NCBI GenBank assembly: GCA_025642075.2
Contig: JAODUO010000527.1
Span: 123,501-187,500 of the forward strand
Origin: Ridgeia piscesae
Lineage: Eukaryota; Annelida; Polychaeta; Sabellida; Siboglinidae
DNA length: 64,000 bases
Direction of reading: 5' to 3'
Shown: in pieces, positions 16,994 through 39,300 of the stretch
Layout: every line of letters begins with the position of its first letter
How positions within the stretch are numbered: position 1 is the first letter of the stretch
Notes under the pieces: generated by a model
What the model was told of the DNA's origin: nothing
Seen by the model: the letters and a program-made list of their open reading frames with translations, nothing else
The model's database searches: none
Position numbers and translations under genes: made by a program

Positions 16994-19571
16994 TACTTCT
17001 ATTTCTTGACTACATGACATATAATATAAATTACAACAATGCTATTTCTGATTAATTTTACTTTCTCTTGTTCAGTTTCCATACAACAATGATTTAGCTA
17101 TATGTATTCATATGTTTTAAAGATATTTTTATTATATTTATTTCTTATACATTTTTAACTACTGTTTTCAACACCACTGAACAGTTTGTTGATAAAGGAC
17201 AGACAATCTCCAAAAAACAATGCTCTACAAATCACCCAATTTTGTTTTATTATAGGTTATACAGCAGGAATGATTATACAGTTGCAGTGTTCAGTTCACA
17301 TACCCACATAGCTTCGTCTCTGAGTATAAGCAGTGCAAATTCATGTCTTTTATCTAGTCTGTGCTTTGTGTGTAGAAATATACCAATTGCCCTTTTAAGA
17401 AGTCGAATTTGGGCAAACTTGTCTCTGGAAAGTGATCACAAGGATGAGTCAGAAAAACAAAAATAGTTCATTAGAAACATTATGTATATTTCCAGTTGCT
17501 GCACTGTAATCATAATGAAACAATGGTTTGTATCGACTCATCAATAAGTGTTCTCTATGCTGAAATGTAATACAGGCCAATGATAATAATCCATATGTAT
17601 ATCCTAGAATTGTATATTATCATGCTGTTCATTTTGAACAATAATACCACACATTTTATGCCACATGCATATTATATATATTGTGTTGTTAGTGATTACA
17701 GTGCAACAAACTTATAGCGAACGAATTAATGGGTAGCTAAACAGTTTGTTATATCCGTGAATTCGTTATAAGCATGTACATGTTTGTGATAATTTGCTAG
17801 GTGGCAATGCTCTAAGCGACAATTTTTTTATACTATTCGCTAATCTATCAAATGCAATGAATTGTTGTTGTGTAACATTTATTTGCGCGCATGCACAGAA
17901 TGCTACAAGTTTGTACTATTTGAAGAAGTACTACATTTTAGTTTGTATGGCTGAAGAACCACACAAAATGTAATCTTCTAGCCAGTTGCAGTGCACTGCA
18001 GCGTCTTCTGACTGCATGAATAGCGAGCACGAAACAAAATGTTAACAATGGCTGGATAGAGCCATGGTAACGAAGACACACACAAAGTGACACCAGTTAA
18101 TCTGCTTTGAATAAATACTCCATTGATGTTTATTTGATGTTGGCTAGGGCAGAATACAAAATAAATTCCTCAAGCCTGTCCCTGTGTCCTTGCAGCATCA
18201 TTTGACTGTGTAGTCCTGTTACTTGTATCTCATTGACCTAATCACTTAGGTGTGGGTGCTGGGGCAATGCCCTACCACAGCATGGCTTCCATGTCATGGG
18301 TGGGACAGGAAGTGTTTGCTTCCAACCAGGTGATTTTCTGGTGGAGATAAATTAATTATAGGGCAAAATTTGTTCAGGAAAAGGTGTTCGTTATATCTAT
18401 GAATTCATTATGTTTGTGTCCGTAATATTTGTGAATGCTTATAGTTATAATGGAAAAGATAGGGGAAAATATCTGCATGTAAGAATTTGTTTTGTTATAT
18501 CTGTCAATTAATTTGTTACAAGCATGTTCGCTATAAGCCTATTGTACTGTACAACACTTTCAGATGGGTATTACATATGTTACACTTCCAAATGTCAGCA
18601 AACTTGAATTTCTATGAGATATATGCAATGAACAATGTGACTACAGAAACTTACCCACACCGAGATCTGAATGTTGGTTTCTCCATCTCATGACTCACGT
18701 CTATACATATAATCTACAACAAATATTACCATTTATCTATTTTCATATATCCATCACAAGTTATAGCAATTTTACAAAACAACGTCAACACAGAATTTTC
18801 TTCATAATTTTGTGTTACGTTAACAACAAAATATTTATGATAATTATACATTTGGTACATGTGCAACCATGCATTGGGATAAAAGGGATGCCAGGTGTCT
18901 CCATAAAGCTATAAGAATTGATGTAAAATATTTTCACAATACAATTCACTTGAATAATATTAAATAATTAGGCCTATACTATGTTTACGTTCATCACACT
19001 CACAATTTATTAATTTGCTGTTGTATGCTAAAATGTATTTTCCATTCTTGAAGTTGGAATGCATAATTGTAACTATACATTCTGCTGCAAATAACATTTC
19101 CCAAAGATTAATTTTGTAGATACGACTGTCATATCATATCACGATACATACAATTTTTTCTGGACAGTTCACTCGGGGACAAACACGTTTTGTCGCGTGT
19201 TCTTCTTCACAGCTCACACGCTCCTTCCTGTTCATGAAAACGTCACTCTCTGCGCCACGCCTATTTGAAAGGTCAGACTGTGTATTTGTCACACCGGACT
19301 GAGTTGCATTTGTTGATTCGTCGACTTTGCTGTCGCTGTCACATGCAGGGCGCTGAGCCTGCTGCTGGTACGAATAACCAGATTCAGGCGTGTTACGACT
19401 GCTTTTGTCACCACCTACATTAATGTCACTACTGAGTGGAATACCCTTTGCTTCCACTTGTTCAAGCAGCATTACAGGGTCGCATGTTTCTCCCTGTGTT
19501 GAAGCTAGGTAGAGCAAATTAACACATTCTTTACTTTCCACTTCCCCAATGTTATCATTTACGTTCGCCAT
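10261..19571 (-). CDS. BABAM1: BABAM1 / MERIT40, BRISC and BRCA1-A complex member
   Basis: This is the scaffold subunit of the BRISC and BRCA1-A deubiquitinase complexes, which cleave K63-linked ubiquitin. Seven exons on the minus strand: 19571-19152, 18713-18655, 17424-17304, 16556-16450, 16181-16067, 13344-13258 and 10428-10261 (TAG). All phases agree and give 358 residues, against 329 in human. Residues 1-135 are a polar, probably disordered leader. The VWA-like domain begins PEKIIICIDVSHEM. Further family landmarks are TKHRLDKRHEFALLI, DFTSDPNKV, TEPPPYLVRVLLLYGR, SPYFFLDAYYIHE and DCMAQLLAHPLQRP. The start ATG at 19571 has context AAAATGGCG. The acidic tail seen in vertebrates is absent. 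Introns 5 and 6 are filled with minisatellites and intron 2 carries a pogo-like element. Confidence 0.94.
11228..13247 (-). repeat. 26-bp minisatellite in BABAM1 intron 6
   Basis: About 75 near-identical 26-base units fill the intron from 10 bases past the exon 6 donor. On the + strand each unit contains GAGGGGAGACAGG and GAAGGAACATGA. Variation is mostly A/G at one site (GGAACAT or GGAGCAT) and T/C at another (AGGTGAAG or AGGCGAAG), with three irregular units near 12250-12285 and 12468. The block is interrupted at 11316-11366 by a copy of the exon 6 end. On the gene's own strand the unit is pyrimidine-rich and contains no AG; I find one AG in the whole block (12280-12281). Confidence 0.97.
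11325..11366 (-). pseudogene. Partial copy of BABAM1 exon 6 with intact splice donor
   Basis: The last 42 bases of exon 6, plus the donor and first intron bases, recur here at the far end of the 26-bp array; the whole match is 11316-11366 with 13249-13299. The copy keeps CGAG followed by GTAAGTTG. On the minus strand the first AG after the AG-free array is at 11353-11352. If used, it would define a 27-base exon (11351-11325) encoding TPSPENDCE in frame. Whether it is ever spliced in is unknown. Confidence 0.85.
13380..13872. repeat. 37-bp minisatellite next to the BABAM1 exon 6 acceptor
   Basis: About 13 near-perfect 37-base units, each containing CAGACTGTCTTAACAACTG then ACACACCAATACAAAGAA. 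The array begins about 34 bases from the exon 6 acceptor AG at 13345-13346, so the branch-point region lies at or inside its first unit. Copies differ by single bases, which suggests recent expansion. Confidence 0.95.
13988..16088 (-). repeat. 28-bp minisatellite built from the BABAM1 exon 5 donor
   Basis: About 70 units, mostly 28 bases. On the minus strand each unit contains TCTCACAAATACACAG followed by GTTAGTCTAC. The first unit is the real end of exon 5 (TCTCACAAACACACAG, donor GTCAGT at 16066), so every unit carries a copy of the exon end and a donor-like site. Near 14278-14304 and 15197-15225 the copies extend further into exon 5, including the CACTGCAAGCC segment. The array fills most of intron 5. 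Confidence 0.95.
16940..16988. repeat. (TA)n microsatellite in BABAM1 intron 3
   Basis: An uninterrupted TA run of about 40 bases within a very AT-rich stretch. It can form a cruciform. No coding content. Confidence 0.95.
17699..18549. mobile_element. Non-autonomous Tc1/mariner-pogo (Tigger)-like element
   Basis: The two ends are imperfect inverted repeats. The left end reads CAGTGCAACAAACTTATAGC and the reverse of the right end reads CAGTACAATAGGCTTATAGC, both followed by GAAC. Each end is flanked by TA (17697-17698 and 18550-18551), the target duplication of this superfamily. The CAGT start with a TTATAGCGAAC-like core is typical of pogo/Tigger elements. The 851-base interior has no transposase frame that I can see. 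It lies in BABAM1 intron 2. Confidence 0.8.
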
Positions 19572-21518
19572 TTTGTATAATGCCACTTCTCGCTCAAACG
19601 GTAGTCAGGAAAAATAAATGGAAAATTTGCAGTGTTTAGAAAAAATCAAACAGGCATACCTAAATTATTATGTAAAATGTGAATTTTCTTTATCTGTCAC
19701 TCAAAATAAAATGTGTAACGTCAACCTTCTCTGCACATCTCGTATAGACGACACTGACATCGCGCGATTTGACTGGATCGTGCTGAGAAGAGTCGTGAAC
19801 TGTGTTATTGCAATTTAGTTGTTTTGTGCGCTGCGTGCGCTCACCACTGTTACAATTGCACATTCATAGGAAGTCAGTGAAACAGTAGATGTGTTAATTT
19901 TGAAAACAGTAGCGACCTGACAAATACTGCCTGAAGAGTAACAGGTGGTGTGCATTTTGTAGCATCCTTGAGCTTGACATACGGGATTACGGTTTACGTA
20001 ATTACGGGTGTCAGAATGGGTAGCTCGAGTCCCCCAGGCCCTTGTCTTATTCCTTGCCTAGCATAGAATCTAACAAACCAAGGGCAAACAGTTAATTCGG
20101 AATTAACTCGGGGGTTTCTGTAGCTAATCTCTATGAGTCTACGAACTAAAACAAAACTTGTGGCAACATTTTGGATTTGTTTGTTCATACCTCAAACATT
20201 TTTAGTTGCAAAGTTGAGATCCATAACGTTAGACGTTAGGACAAATACACATATTGAATATGCCATCATTCAGAAATCCATATTTTCTGATTCTGCAATC
20301 TCATTTAAGATCTGTCAATGAGCCAATCACATGTCATACAACATTCTTGTAATTTTGTACTAATTCCTTGGTAGGCACTTGTTTAGAATTTAGGTCTGCC
20401 TCATCTGATTTAGTTTAAGCTACAGCCTACAGTGTATACAACAATCTATAACATACTTTCATTAATGCACAGTTATTTGTGGAAAGCATAATATGTAATT
20501 TTAATAGCGTGTGCATGTGTGTGCGTGCACATGTGCATGTGTATAAATGCATTTTATCACTTCATTTAGGTCTTCTAAATTAATTCCAATGATTATTCCA
20601 ATATGCGTCAAAGCTGCCAAGTGGAATTATGCACTTAGAATGCCGCAACTTCTCTACTAACTGTCTTGGCACTACTGATGACTTTGTAAGATGTGGGGTA
20701 GTGTTCACAATTTCTCTTCTGGGGAACACTACAGAGCACATTCAACCTTTTTTAGGGAAAACACAAATTCTAAGTCTATGACGATACATGCCCCCCATTT
20801 CTCCCCTAGATCCACCTGTGGTTTGCTGCATATCTACATTGTATGTATGCCTCATCTTGCACACACATAAATTTACCTAGACTTTCATTTTCCAAAATGA
20901 AACAGTTTCTCTTTGACAGTCATTCATTGCTGCTTCTTGTACTACTGATCTATGTCGCACTTGTCTTGCAATTAACTAACTAGCTTTCTGTTCAGCTTTT
21001 GGTAGCATTACATCCAATCTGATCACAAATAAACATCTTGACTTTAATTTGTGTACACTCGACAAGTGTGGCCCTGAAGTAGGAGTATTTATTGCCCATG
21101 CCACCTGGTAATTTAGTTGCATTACACTAAATAAAAAAGTGAAATCTACACCATAGTTGAAACAATCCTGTTTTAATTAGCCTTTTTAAGACATCACAGT
21201 AGACAACAATGAAAATATGCTGTTTCAAAACTTCTGTAATGCTAAAAGGTTTGATCAAGCAGGTGCTACATTGACTTAGCTTGCCCCTGCATTAAATTCA
21301 GCTTTCCTGTCCGGGGAAATAGTCGTCTATGCCTGCTTGCCTAAACGTATATTTACCTGTTCCAGGCAATTTAATTGGGCAATGGTTAATGTCAAGCCCT
21401 GTGATAAAGAATATGAGATAATAGAGATATGTGGATCTTGATTAAATGTATAGCCACTGCACCTGGCAGATTTTTATTGAAAGTATATTTGGTTTGTTGT
21501 AGCAGTTGTTGAAAAAAT
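19572..21518. promoter_or_regulatory. Divergent spacer between BABAM1 (-) and membralin (+)
   Basis: About 1.9 kb separates the two start codons, so the promoters of both genes probably lie here. I see no clear TATA element or CpG island and no convincing coding exon. The open frames at 19618-19818 and 20133-20321 look random. The first membralin exon may have an untranslated leader ending just before 21519. Confidence 0.4.
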
Positions 21519-30941
<9,423 letters not shown>

Positions 30942-32152
30942 ATGTTGTCCCCAGTAAGATTGCTTGTTATGTGTGTGGGACTGTGTGGTGTGAACTGACG
31001 TGTGTCATATTGTCGGGTGTCATGTCATGATGTATGTCAATGGTGTTGGAGGTATCACCCTGTCACTACGGCAGACGTAAAGCATCCTTTGTCGTGTTCA
31101 ACTACAGAAAAAACATGCACTTTTTGTGATACATTATCAGTTTTTTATATCTGTATATACAGCAGTATAAATGTATCTAGTTGAGTGGGTGTGTTGTCAG
31201 AAGTTGTTCATGTACAAAAATATATATATAGTTACGTTAAAATATTTGTATCGTTAGTATGTGAAATGGGTCATTGCATGTCAAATTGATAACTTTTAGG
31301 CAATTTTGGCATCACCTGACTAAATTTTGGTGAATGTTGTACAGTTGTTGGCTCACACAAAAGAACACAAACAATGCAAATTCTAAAATTCCTGGTCACA
31401 TTCAGTGGCGACTTCACTAATGCTTTACCTAAGTTTTTAGTCATTTGCAGCTTTGGTGTTACCGAGTGTCAGATGATGTTTTTAGTAGTTTATTTGACAT
31501 GTAATGATTCAAATATCATTTGTAAAGTACTGCAATTTGACTGTAGAAATTAACACATAATAACAGTAATAATTGCTGGACAGGTAACTAGTGAATCATT
31601 TTACCATTACATTTGACAATCCTCCAGATGGTATACCAATCAGTGATCATGAAATTGTTGCCCTTTTGTCATGAATACAGACATCAGTTTGTATCTTTTG
31701 TTGAGTCTGATTATCTAGCGGATTTTGAGAATGTAAGAGATGAGTTGAATATGAGTACATATTAAAATGTCGATTTTAATTTGAAATTAAGTTGCGGTAA
31801 TATTCAGTGGCTTAAAAAGTTGTGTGCATATTGTTAGTATACACAGTGATAAGATGTACTGTTATATTTTGGTTTTCTCTACTCTTTGTCAAACTCAGAC
31901 CAAGACAATAAAATATTTAATATATAACACACAATACTTTTTCAAACTGGAAGGTGCAATTTACTTGTTTATGGCACGCACACACAGAAGTTGGTAATAT
32001 AAGCTATATGATTTGGTTACAATCAGTAATGTATGACTATATGTATAGTATCTTTGTATAGCATGAAATCTGGTGTTATTTGTCATTAATTTTTTCATGC
32101 ACAAAGGTGCTAATGGGAGATAATCCATCTGCTTGGAGACTGGCTGTGACAT

Positions 32153-32432
<280 letters not shown>

Positions 32433-32984
32433 AATAATAATTTACAGCAACCTACTTAATTACATACATACACATATATCTATGTGTGCATGCTTAGTAT
32501 TGCACAGATCAGCATAAGCCAAATGAAAAGATGAACAGCTAGCAATAAACAGTATTTCATAGAATGTGACGTGATATACGGAGTTTGGTGTGTGTTGTCT
32601 AAACAATGGATTGTGTTTGCTCAGTTTACACACATGAATCTTCACAATTATTATCTGCCTGTTGGAGTTTGCTATGATTAAAATATGATATATTGTATAA
32701 GGTCATGCCTTGATTATTTATCAGTAGGCCTATTAAATAAAATTGGCTCAAATTAATAGAAAAGTTTTGACAGTGAAAGTTATGTATAAAAATCATGACT
32801 TACATCACAGTGTATATAGGAGGTCCAATTTGAAATGTTGTCAATTTACTCATAGTGAGATTTGTTGGTTTGATTCAACAAGACGGTTTCATTTGTGTCC
32901 ATAACACCCACACGTTGTTATGTTAATTATTCTGGCCAAATGAGTTTAAAGAATAAGATCCCAGGTCAGGGAGTCTGCAGAGGT

Positions 32985-33239
32985 TTTATTTTTTCGTGTG
33001 GTACTTTCCTTTCCCTGGCATACACTCTAAATAGAATGGACCCACGACTTGTGAGTTATAGCGTCTGACTCTCTTCCAAAAGATGTTAGAAAATGCAGTA
33101 TTCAAGTACTTGGTAGTAGGCAAATGTGGTAATTAGACGCAATGTAAATAAGTGCATGGCCAGGAAAGATCCAACAGGAGGGTCGGTGATCAGGCTCACA
33201 GACTGATATAATTGGATACTGCGCTATATAAGAACTTAC
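32985..33239. mobile_element. Diverged SINE body and SINE/LINE tail
   Basis: The stretch CCCTGGCATACACTCTAAAT with the following AGAATGGACC matches the body of the SINE at 340-555 (same orientation, minus strand). Further on, ACTGCGCTATATAAGAACTTAC matches the shared 3' tail seen at 48241-48306. The two may be separate insertions. Confidence 0.5.
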
Positions 33240-36200
33240 TTTATATATTGCAGCAAATGGACGAAGTAAATGGATAGGCTTGATCCTACAAGCCAAAAAG
33301 GTTTACAACTAAAAATAAATATGCAGCTTATCCAATTGGTATGAAAAACGGAACGATTGTCGGCTACGTTTTTATTGAGCTGTACATATTTGCACAACCA
33401 TACTGTGATTTTATGTCTGAGGTTAGCACTCTGGATATGCAGTGTTTACACCATCTAATTCGAACAAAAGGAATTATATAGTTTTCCATTCATTAACCAC
33501 ACAACAGATCGAAACTACGAAAGCCGGCTGGTGACAAGCTGTGCCTGTGTCGTGTGACCGTAATTCGTGAACGTGGACAATCAAACCAATGCCAATGGCT
33601 AAAGAATGTTTTAGTTTGAATACGTGTTATTAGGATATCATCGCATGTGCGTCCAACTCGTCAATAGCACTAAGTCTAAAAGGTAAACGATGACGATTGT
33701 GTGGGATGTTGGCTCCATCAACAACCCGGCCAACAGGTGGGTGGTAAGTGGGGATGTGGCCGGAATGCCCCTCTGATTCTGAATGCACCAGTCGCAATGC
33801 TCCAACAGGGAAATTATAAATAATGTCTTCAAATAACGTATATAAACAGTGGTCCTAAATAATATATACACATATTTATTTCATACATATATATATATAT
33901 ATACCCCGAGGTATATGAAATAAATAATTTAATTCTTGCAGTAATGCAGTAGAACATCTTTCTCGATTGTCCTAGCTATCTCTTTTATGAAACTGACAAA
34001 GTTACTATTTTCAAATTGCGCAATAGCTGCCGATATTTAAAAAAAATCTGAACTCATGTCCAACCGCCAGTTCGTCCATCTCAATTGTGACGCTTGTGTG
34101 AATTCTAATTGAACTCCTGAGAGAAATGTATCTGGACAAGTAGCCTGAGTACCAAGCTATGCTATTTGTCTGTATCCGGACGTATAGTCCCCCAAGCTAT
34201 TCGACTGTATCCGGATGTATAGCCACTCCGATAGTAAAAGCACCGGGGCATTCTGAAATTTTATTTCTATATTAATTATGCATTTAATATGTAATGTTTC
34301 AATATGTACAATTATATTATTTATTACATACAGTCTGTACTTAGGTTTGACAGTAATAAAATCAGTGGGAAATTCTGACCAACAGTGGTGCATTGCGACT
34401 ATTCTGTTGGAGCATTGCGACTATGTGATTGGTGCATTGCGACTATGTTTGAGGCATTCCGACTATAATTAAGTAATTGGGAGTTATGGGAAGTTGGGGA
34501 TAAAATTGATGGAATGGGTGAGTCCGTCCTCATGCACCAGGGGTTGCTACAGCTGGTTACGTCAGCAGGTACATCCCTTAAAAACTCCTCTTTTAACGTC
34601 GGCCAATTAAATCGCCCAGGAAGAGTGCGGTTGGCCCCCGGCCACATGATGCTGCTTGTGTTGATGTAAGACCACAATAAGGTGCTCATCCGCCATTACC
34701 AGACCAACGAGTACCCTATAGAAACATGAGTACCCTATAGCATTATGCAGGTTGTCTGAATTTCTGTGAAAACATACGTAGTGTGAAGTGAGTAGAAATT
34801 ATGTTTTTATGCAGTGTGGCATCAGAGATGGCAAATTATGACAGATGACAGGCAGTGTTTAGCTGCGTGGTGAATCTAGTGATACACATGTACATGTGTC
34901 AGTTTGATTGGTTATGTCAAAATTATGTCAAAACGATAGGTCGCTGTCTGATTCTACCAGGAATTAAGGGGTATCAGCCTATCAGGTTTTAAAATGGTTT
35001 GTGGGAGTCTGAAGCATTAAAATTTCACAAAGTTTCCATGGCACGTCTACAGGTGGAAATGATTTTTTTTATAACAGATCTATTTAAATTTGGTAGAAAA
35101 TGAAGGAAACATAATAATGATCACTCATGGAAAAGGGAAATGTGGTTTTATGCGTGTTACATGCAATGTTTAGACTTGAATGCGTCATTATATTGGGATT
35201 TCCATTAGTCGTGTGTCCATCTTCAAATTGGGATGGGTATTTGCCACGGCTGATGCAGTAGTGGCTGGCGAAGTTGGATCAATTTGTAGTTTGACTGCGC
35301 TCAATCCCCAGCTTTACGGAGATACTCGTCCAGGGGTAGTAATGCAGGTCTTACGAGGAGGAGTGAGACCACTGACACTGGCACATTTCATAAGGGTAGC
35401 ACATATATGTCATGCCAGCACTCTGAGTAAAAAACTCAGACCAAGCACACATGGAATATTTGGTGTTAAAACCTGGCTCTCAGCATTTGGAACAGTGTAT
35501 CCATCATGACACAGAGATCATGTTAATTTCGGTCCCGTCTCAACTTGGGAATAAAAGAACCACCAAGTACAACAAGGGGCATCTGTAAACTGCAGAAGTG
35601 GGTGGAACTCATGTACAGTAAATCCTTTCTACATTCGGTTTGTGTTTCGCACAAGGTTGATAAGTACTTCATGCATATCTAACTGTTGATGTAACATTCT
35701 GTCTGGCAATGTAACGACATAACAACGATTATGGTGTAATTTTTATGAGATTGAATATTGCAAAATGGCTTGGAAGTGCCTACGATTTCACGATTGCCAG
35801 AACAGCTGGTAGGCGTAAATTTTCATTCCATTGACATTCCATTGCACAAAAGTATATCTTATTCTGAATATTATGCCTTCATATTTTTGGATAGGTAATA
35901 CTACTACTGGTATATACACATTTACAGTAGATGAGGTATGTATGAAGTATTAATCTGATGCAAAGCACACACTGAATACAAGAAACTCTACATCTGTTTC
36001 ACGTCCTCATTCAGCAGACCACACATTCAGCTACTGTAATGTGCTCAAACAGAGCAAAACTGCCAACATTTTGAAACAAGAGTGAATTTGATCAGAGATC
36101 AAACATGTAATGCTCTGACTATGAGTCAACCGCATCACACACAATCAATGTTATTTTGCAAAGAAATGTCACATATATGACCAATGTTGCATGTGAATTG

Positions 36201-36342
36201 GCCATGATAGTTTTCCATAGCAGTAATATGTACAGATCTACATTTCCATGTTATAAACTACAATGATTATAACTAGTAAAATGTTGCACCCTTCATGCCT
36301 AAATGTACCAACCTTGTTTGCAGGAGAGTAAACAGCCACATC

Positions 36343-39300
36343 ATGCGTATACTTCGGGTGAGATGGAGGTTGATGATACCCGTCTGCACTGGCATATTTC
36401 TTATATTTTTCGCCTTGATGCGTACGTATGACGAAAACAGTCAGCATGATTTAGGAACACAATGGTTATTGTCTAACACCAGGGTTGGGTTCAAATGCAT
36501 ATTTGTATTTGAATACCGACATTTTGTGTATTGTATTTGAATAGAAAATCACAAAAGGGCACATATTTGGATTAGATATATTTGGTCTGTATTTGCAAAT
36601 ACAATCAAATACACATATAAAAATTAGCAACAAAAGGTAAAGCATTGCCTGACATAAACTGGCCCAGGAGTCAAGATAGAATGTTTTTTACACCTGGTCA
36701 ATAGTGGGCAGCCAGCACTGAGAAAGTTGGCCTACAGTGCGGTTCTTCAAACATTAGCATCAATGAATGAATGGGAAGCCAGTGAAGCTTATCTATAGCC
36801 ATAAAGGCAGGTATTCACAGGGAGTGTGCTTCAAAGAATCCTGCAGTGTAAACATCCTGGGCAAAGACAAAGGAACCCAGGTTTCCTCCAGTGCAGGGGA
36901 AGAGCTACCCAGTACCCACTAGTTGGTACATTAGTATAGATAAGGACAGTCTAGTAAACCTGTCTGCCAATTAGTCTACAGCAGTCAATCAAGCCTTTGT
37001 AGTGAGTAGTGACAGTGACCCTAATCAATTCTAAAATTTGGATGGACTAATGAACTTTTGTCTCTACAAAATACATTTGTAAAGTATTTGGTTTTTTTCA
37101 AATACTTTTTCAAATACATTGTCAGTATCAACATTTCTGTTTCATAATCACACATAATGCCTGCCAACCTGATTACCTTTACTGCAAATCACCTGTCACC
37201 ACCAAATAATTCTTTTTGCCATAATTTTGAAGTTGTATGTCTGGTTAGGGTTAGACAAAATTCCACCCACTGTGATACACTTGAACTATAATGGAAACAC
37301 AGTCCACGTATTTGAATAACATTTTTAAAATGGCACTATTTGAATCGTATTTAAATAAAAATGGCAGTGTATTTGTATTTGAATTTTGTGGGTGTTTGAA
37401 TTGAAATCTAGAAAAGCAATGTATTTGATTTGGCTGAGTTGTATTTGATCCCAAAATGTGTATTTGGACCCAACCCTGTCTAACACTAAGTTGGGTTTTA
37501 TCATTCATAGGAAGATGCAGTGTTAAAAATCCAACCAACGTTTCAGCTAAGGTGTAGAATATGCATTGTTATATGAGTTGATTTTAAGCATAATTTGGAA
37601 GTATTGCTTATTCTTTATGGACTAAACATTCAAATTGCAAATTGGCTTATTAAACACAATTTAACGGGCAGTATGTCTTCAAAAAATCTGTTCTAGTCGT
37701 AATATAATATATTAAATAAAGAATACAATGCTTCCTTTAATAACGAGAATCGGTGAGATAATGAATCCATTTAAAGAGCGGTTTCTAACTCACTCGGTTG
37801 TGATGTTTCTCCTACTATTGGTTGATGCTGTCTGTTGCAGTACATTTCAAGAGACAGGTCCACATGGTCTGTGATCTGGACTACATGAGAGGCAACTACT
37901 TCCGTAACCTCATGCCCTACTGCAACTTCCCTTCACAACCTGTCATTGGCTCCGAAGGTTGGTGAAAATGTGGATATGTTTCCAGAATATGCTTTACACT
38001 GTAATACTGGCATTTTGTAAATAATTGTAATACAATTGAACCTCGCTGTATGATCACCTTGGTGATATAACCACCTTGCAGTCAGATTCAGATTCACACT
38101 GTTTCGTCATCTTCGTCATTGTACAGCTGTAGTGCCCCATGGTTGGACGAAGGCCTCCAAGCTGTTCCCAGATCTGCCTTGCAATACAATCAAATTTTAT
38201 TATCCCAGAACGGAAACTAATTTGCAGCATTCATAAAGTACTTAAATAAAATATAAAATATACATACATTATTAAAACAGTATCTGGGCCTCATGAAATA
38301 AAAGCCTAATCTATATTATTATAATTGTTGGCGTCGCATCACAAATACCTACTGCATACAGCACACAATCAATGTCACACCACTTGCACATCTCTCGTGA
38401 AAATGTCAGAGGTGTTTGTTGTTGAAAAGCCATACAGACATGGGAATGAAACACAAACGCTTCCCATTTATTTTGGATGTGATAATTCTAAACCTGGGCA
38501 TGGGCAGAAATATGCATTCGTCATGTAAAATATGAGTACATGTATTGTCATTTATATTTGAGTTGGTTTTTGCAGTACCTATCCTCTGCCAGAAGGTGCC
38601 CTACTAGTCTTAGTTGCCTCGTTATTGTCTTGCTGATTTTTCTTCGTAACACTTCCAGATGCTGATATGTGTTGTCCTTTGGCTACCTTCGTCTATGACA
38701 GTTCTTTGACTTCTCTCTCACCACACAATTGTTTTTCTCCTGATATATGATATTTAACACTTCTTTCCATCTTTGCTTGTGCTGCTCTACGCTTGTTTTT
38801 TGCCTGGTTGGTGATTGTCTGGACCATGTGTCCATGCTTGAAGTACGCATGAGTTGTAGACTTGTCTCTTCAATCACGTTCCATAGTCACCCTTGAAGAT
38901 GTTGAGGTGCTTGGCAAATGCTAGCCATGGTTCTTCTTTGAATCTCAGTGTCTTGGATTTTGTCTCTGGTGCAGTGTCTCTGTACCATGTTGACATAGCT
39001 TTCAATTGTCTTTATCTGAGTGGAGTTGACATACACTGAACAATATTATAAGGGCAACATCAGACATTTTAAAAGATTTTTTCCGGTAAGGTTCAAGTAA
39101 TAAATACATTTATGGATCATTATGCAACATATTTCAGATATTTTTTCAAACAGATATTCAGTGGGCGATCACAGAGAAATATTTGAACATAGTGGGGGTC
39201 ATGTGTCCGAAATTCACTACTCAATATCTGGAATGTCCCCGGTTAGCAGCGCAGTACATCGTCTGTGCATTGATCTCACCAGGTTGTCCATTGATACCTG

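Noticed and set aside
33640..34470. Inverted copies of a CAGTCGCAATGCTCCAACAG-like segment (about 33787-33812 and 34400-34425) considered as transposon ends
   Set aside because: The match is short and the right side also contains direct repeats of GCATTGCGACTAT. No target duplication was found, so I could not delimit an element.
35180..35509. A 109-codon open frame on the + strand
   Set aside because: It shares a short segment (AAAACCTGGCTCTCA) with the reverse of about 3450-3465, which suggests repeat-derived sequence, and no protein family is recognisable.
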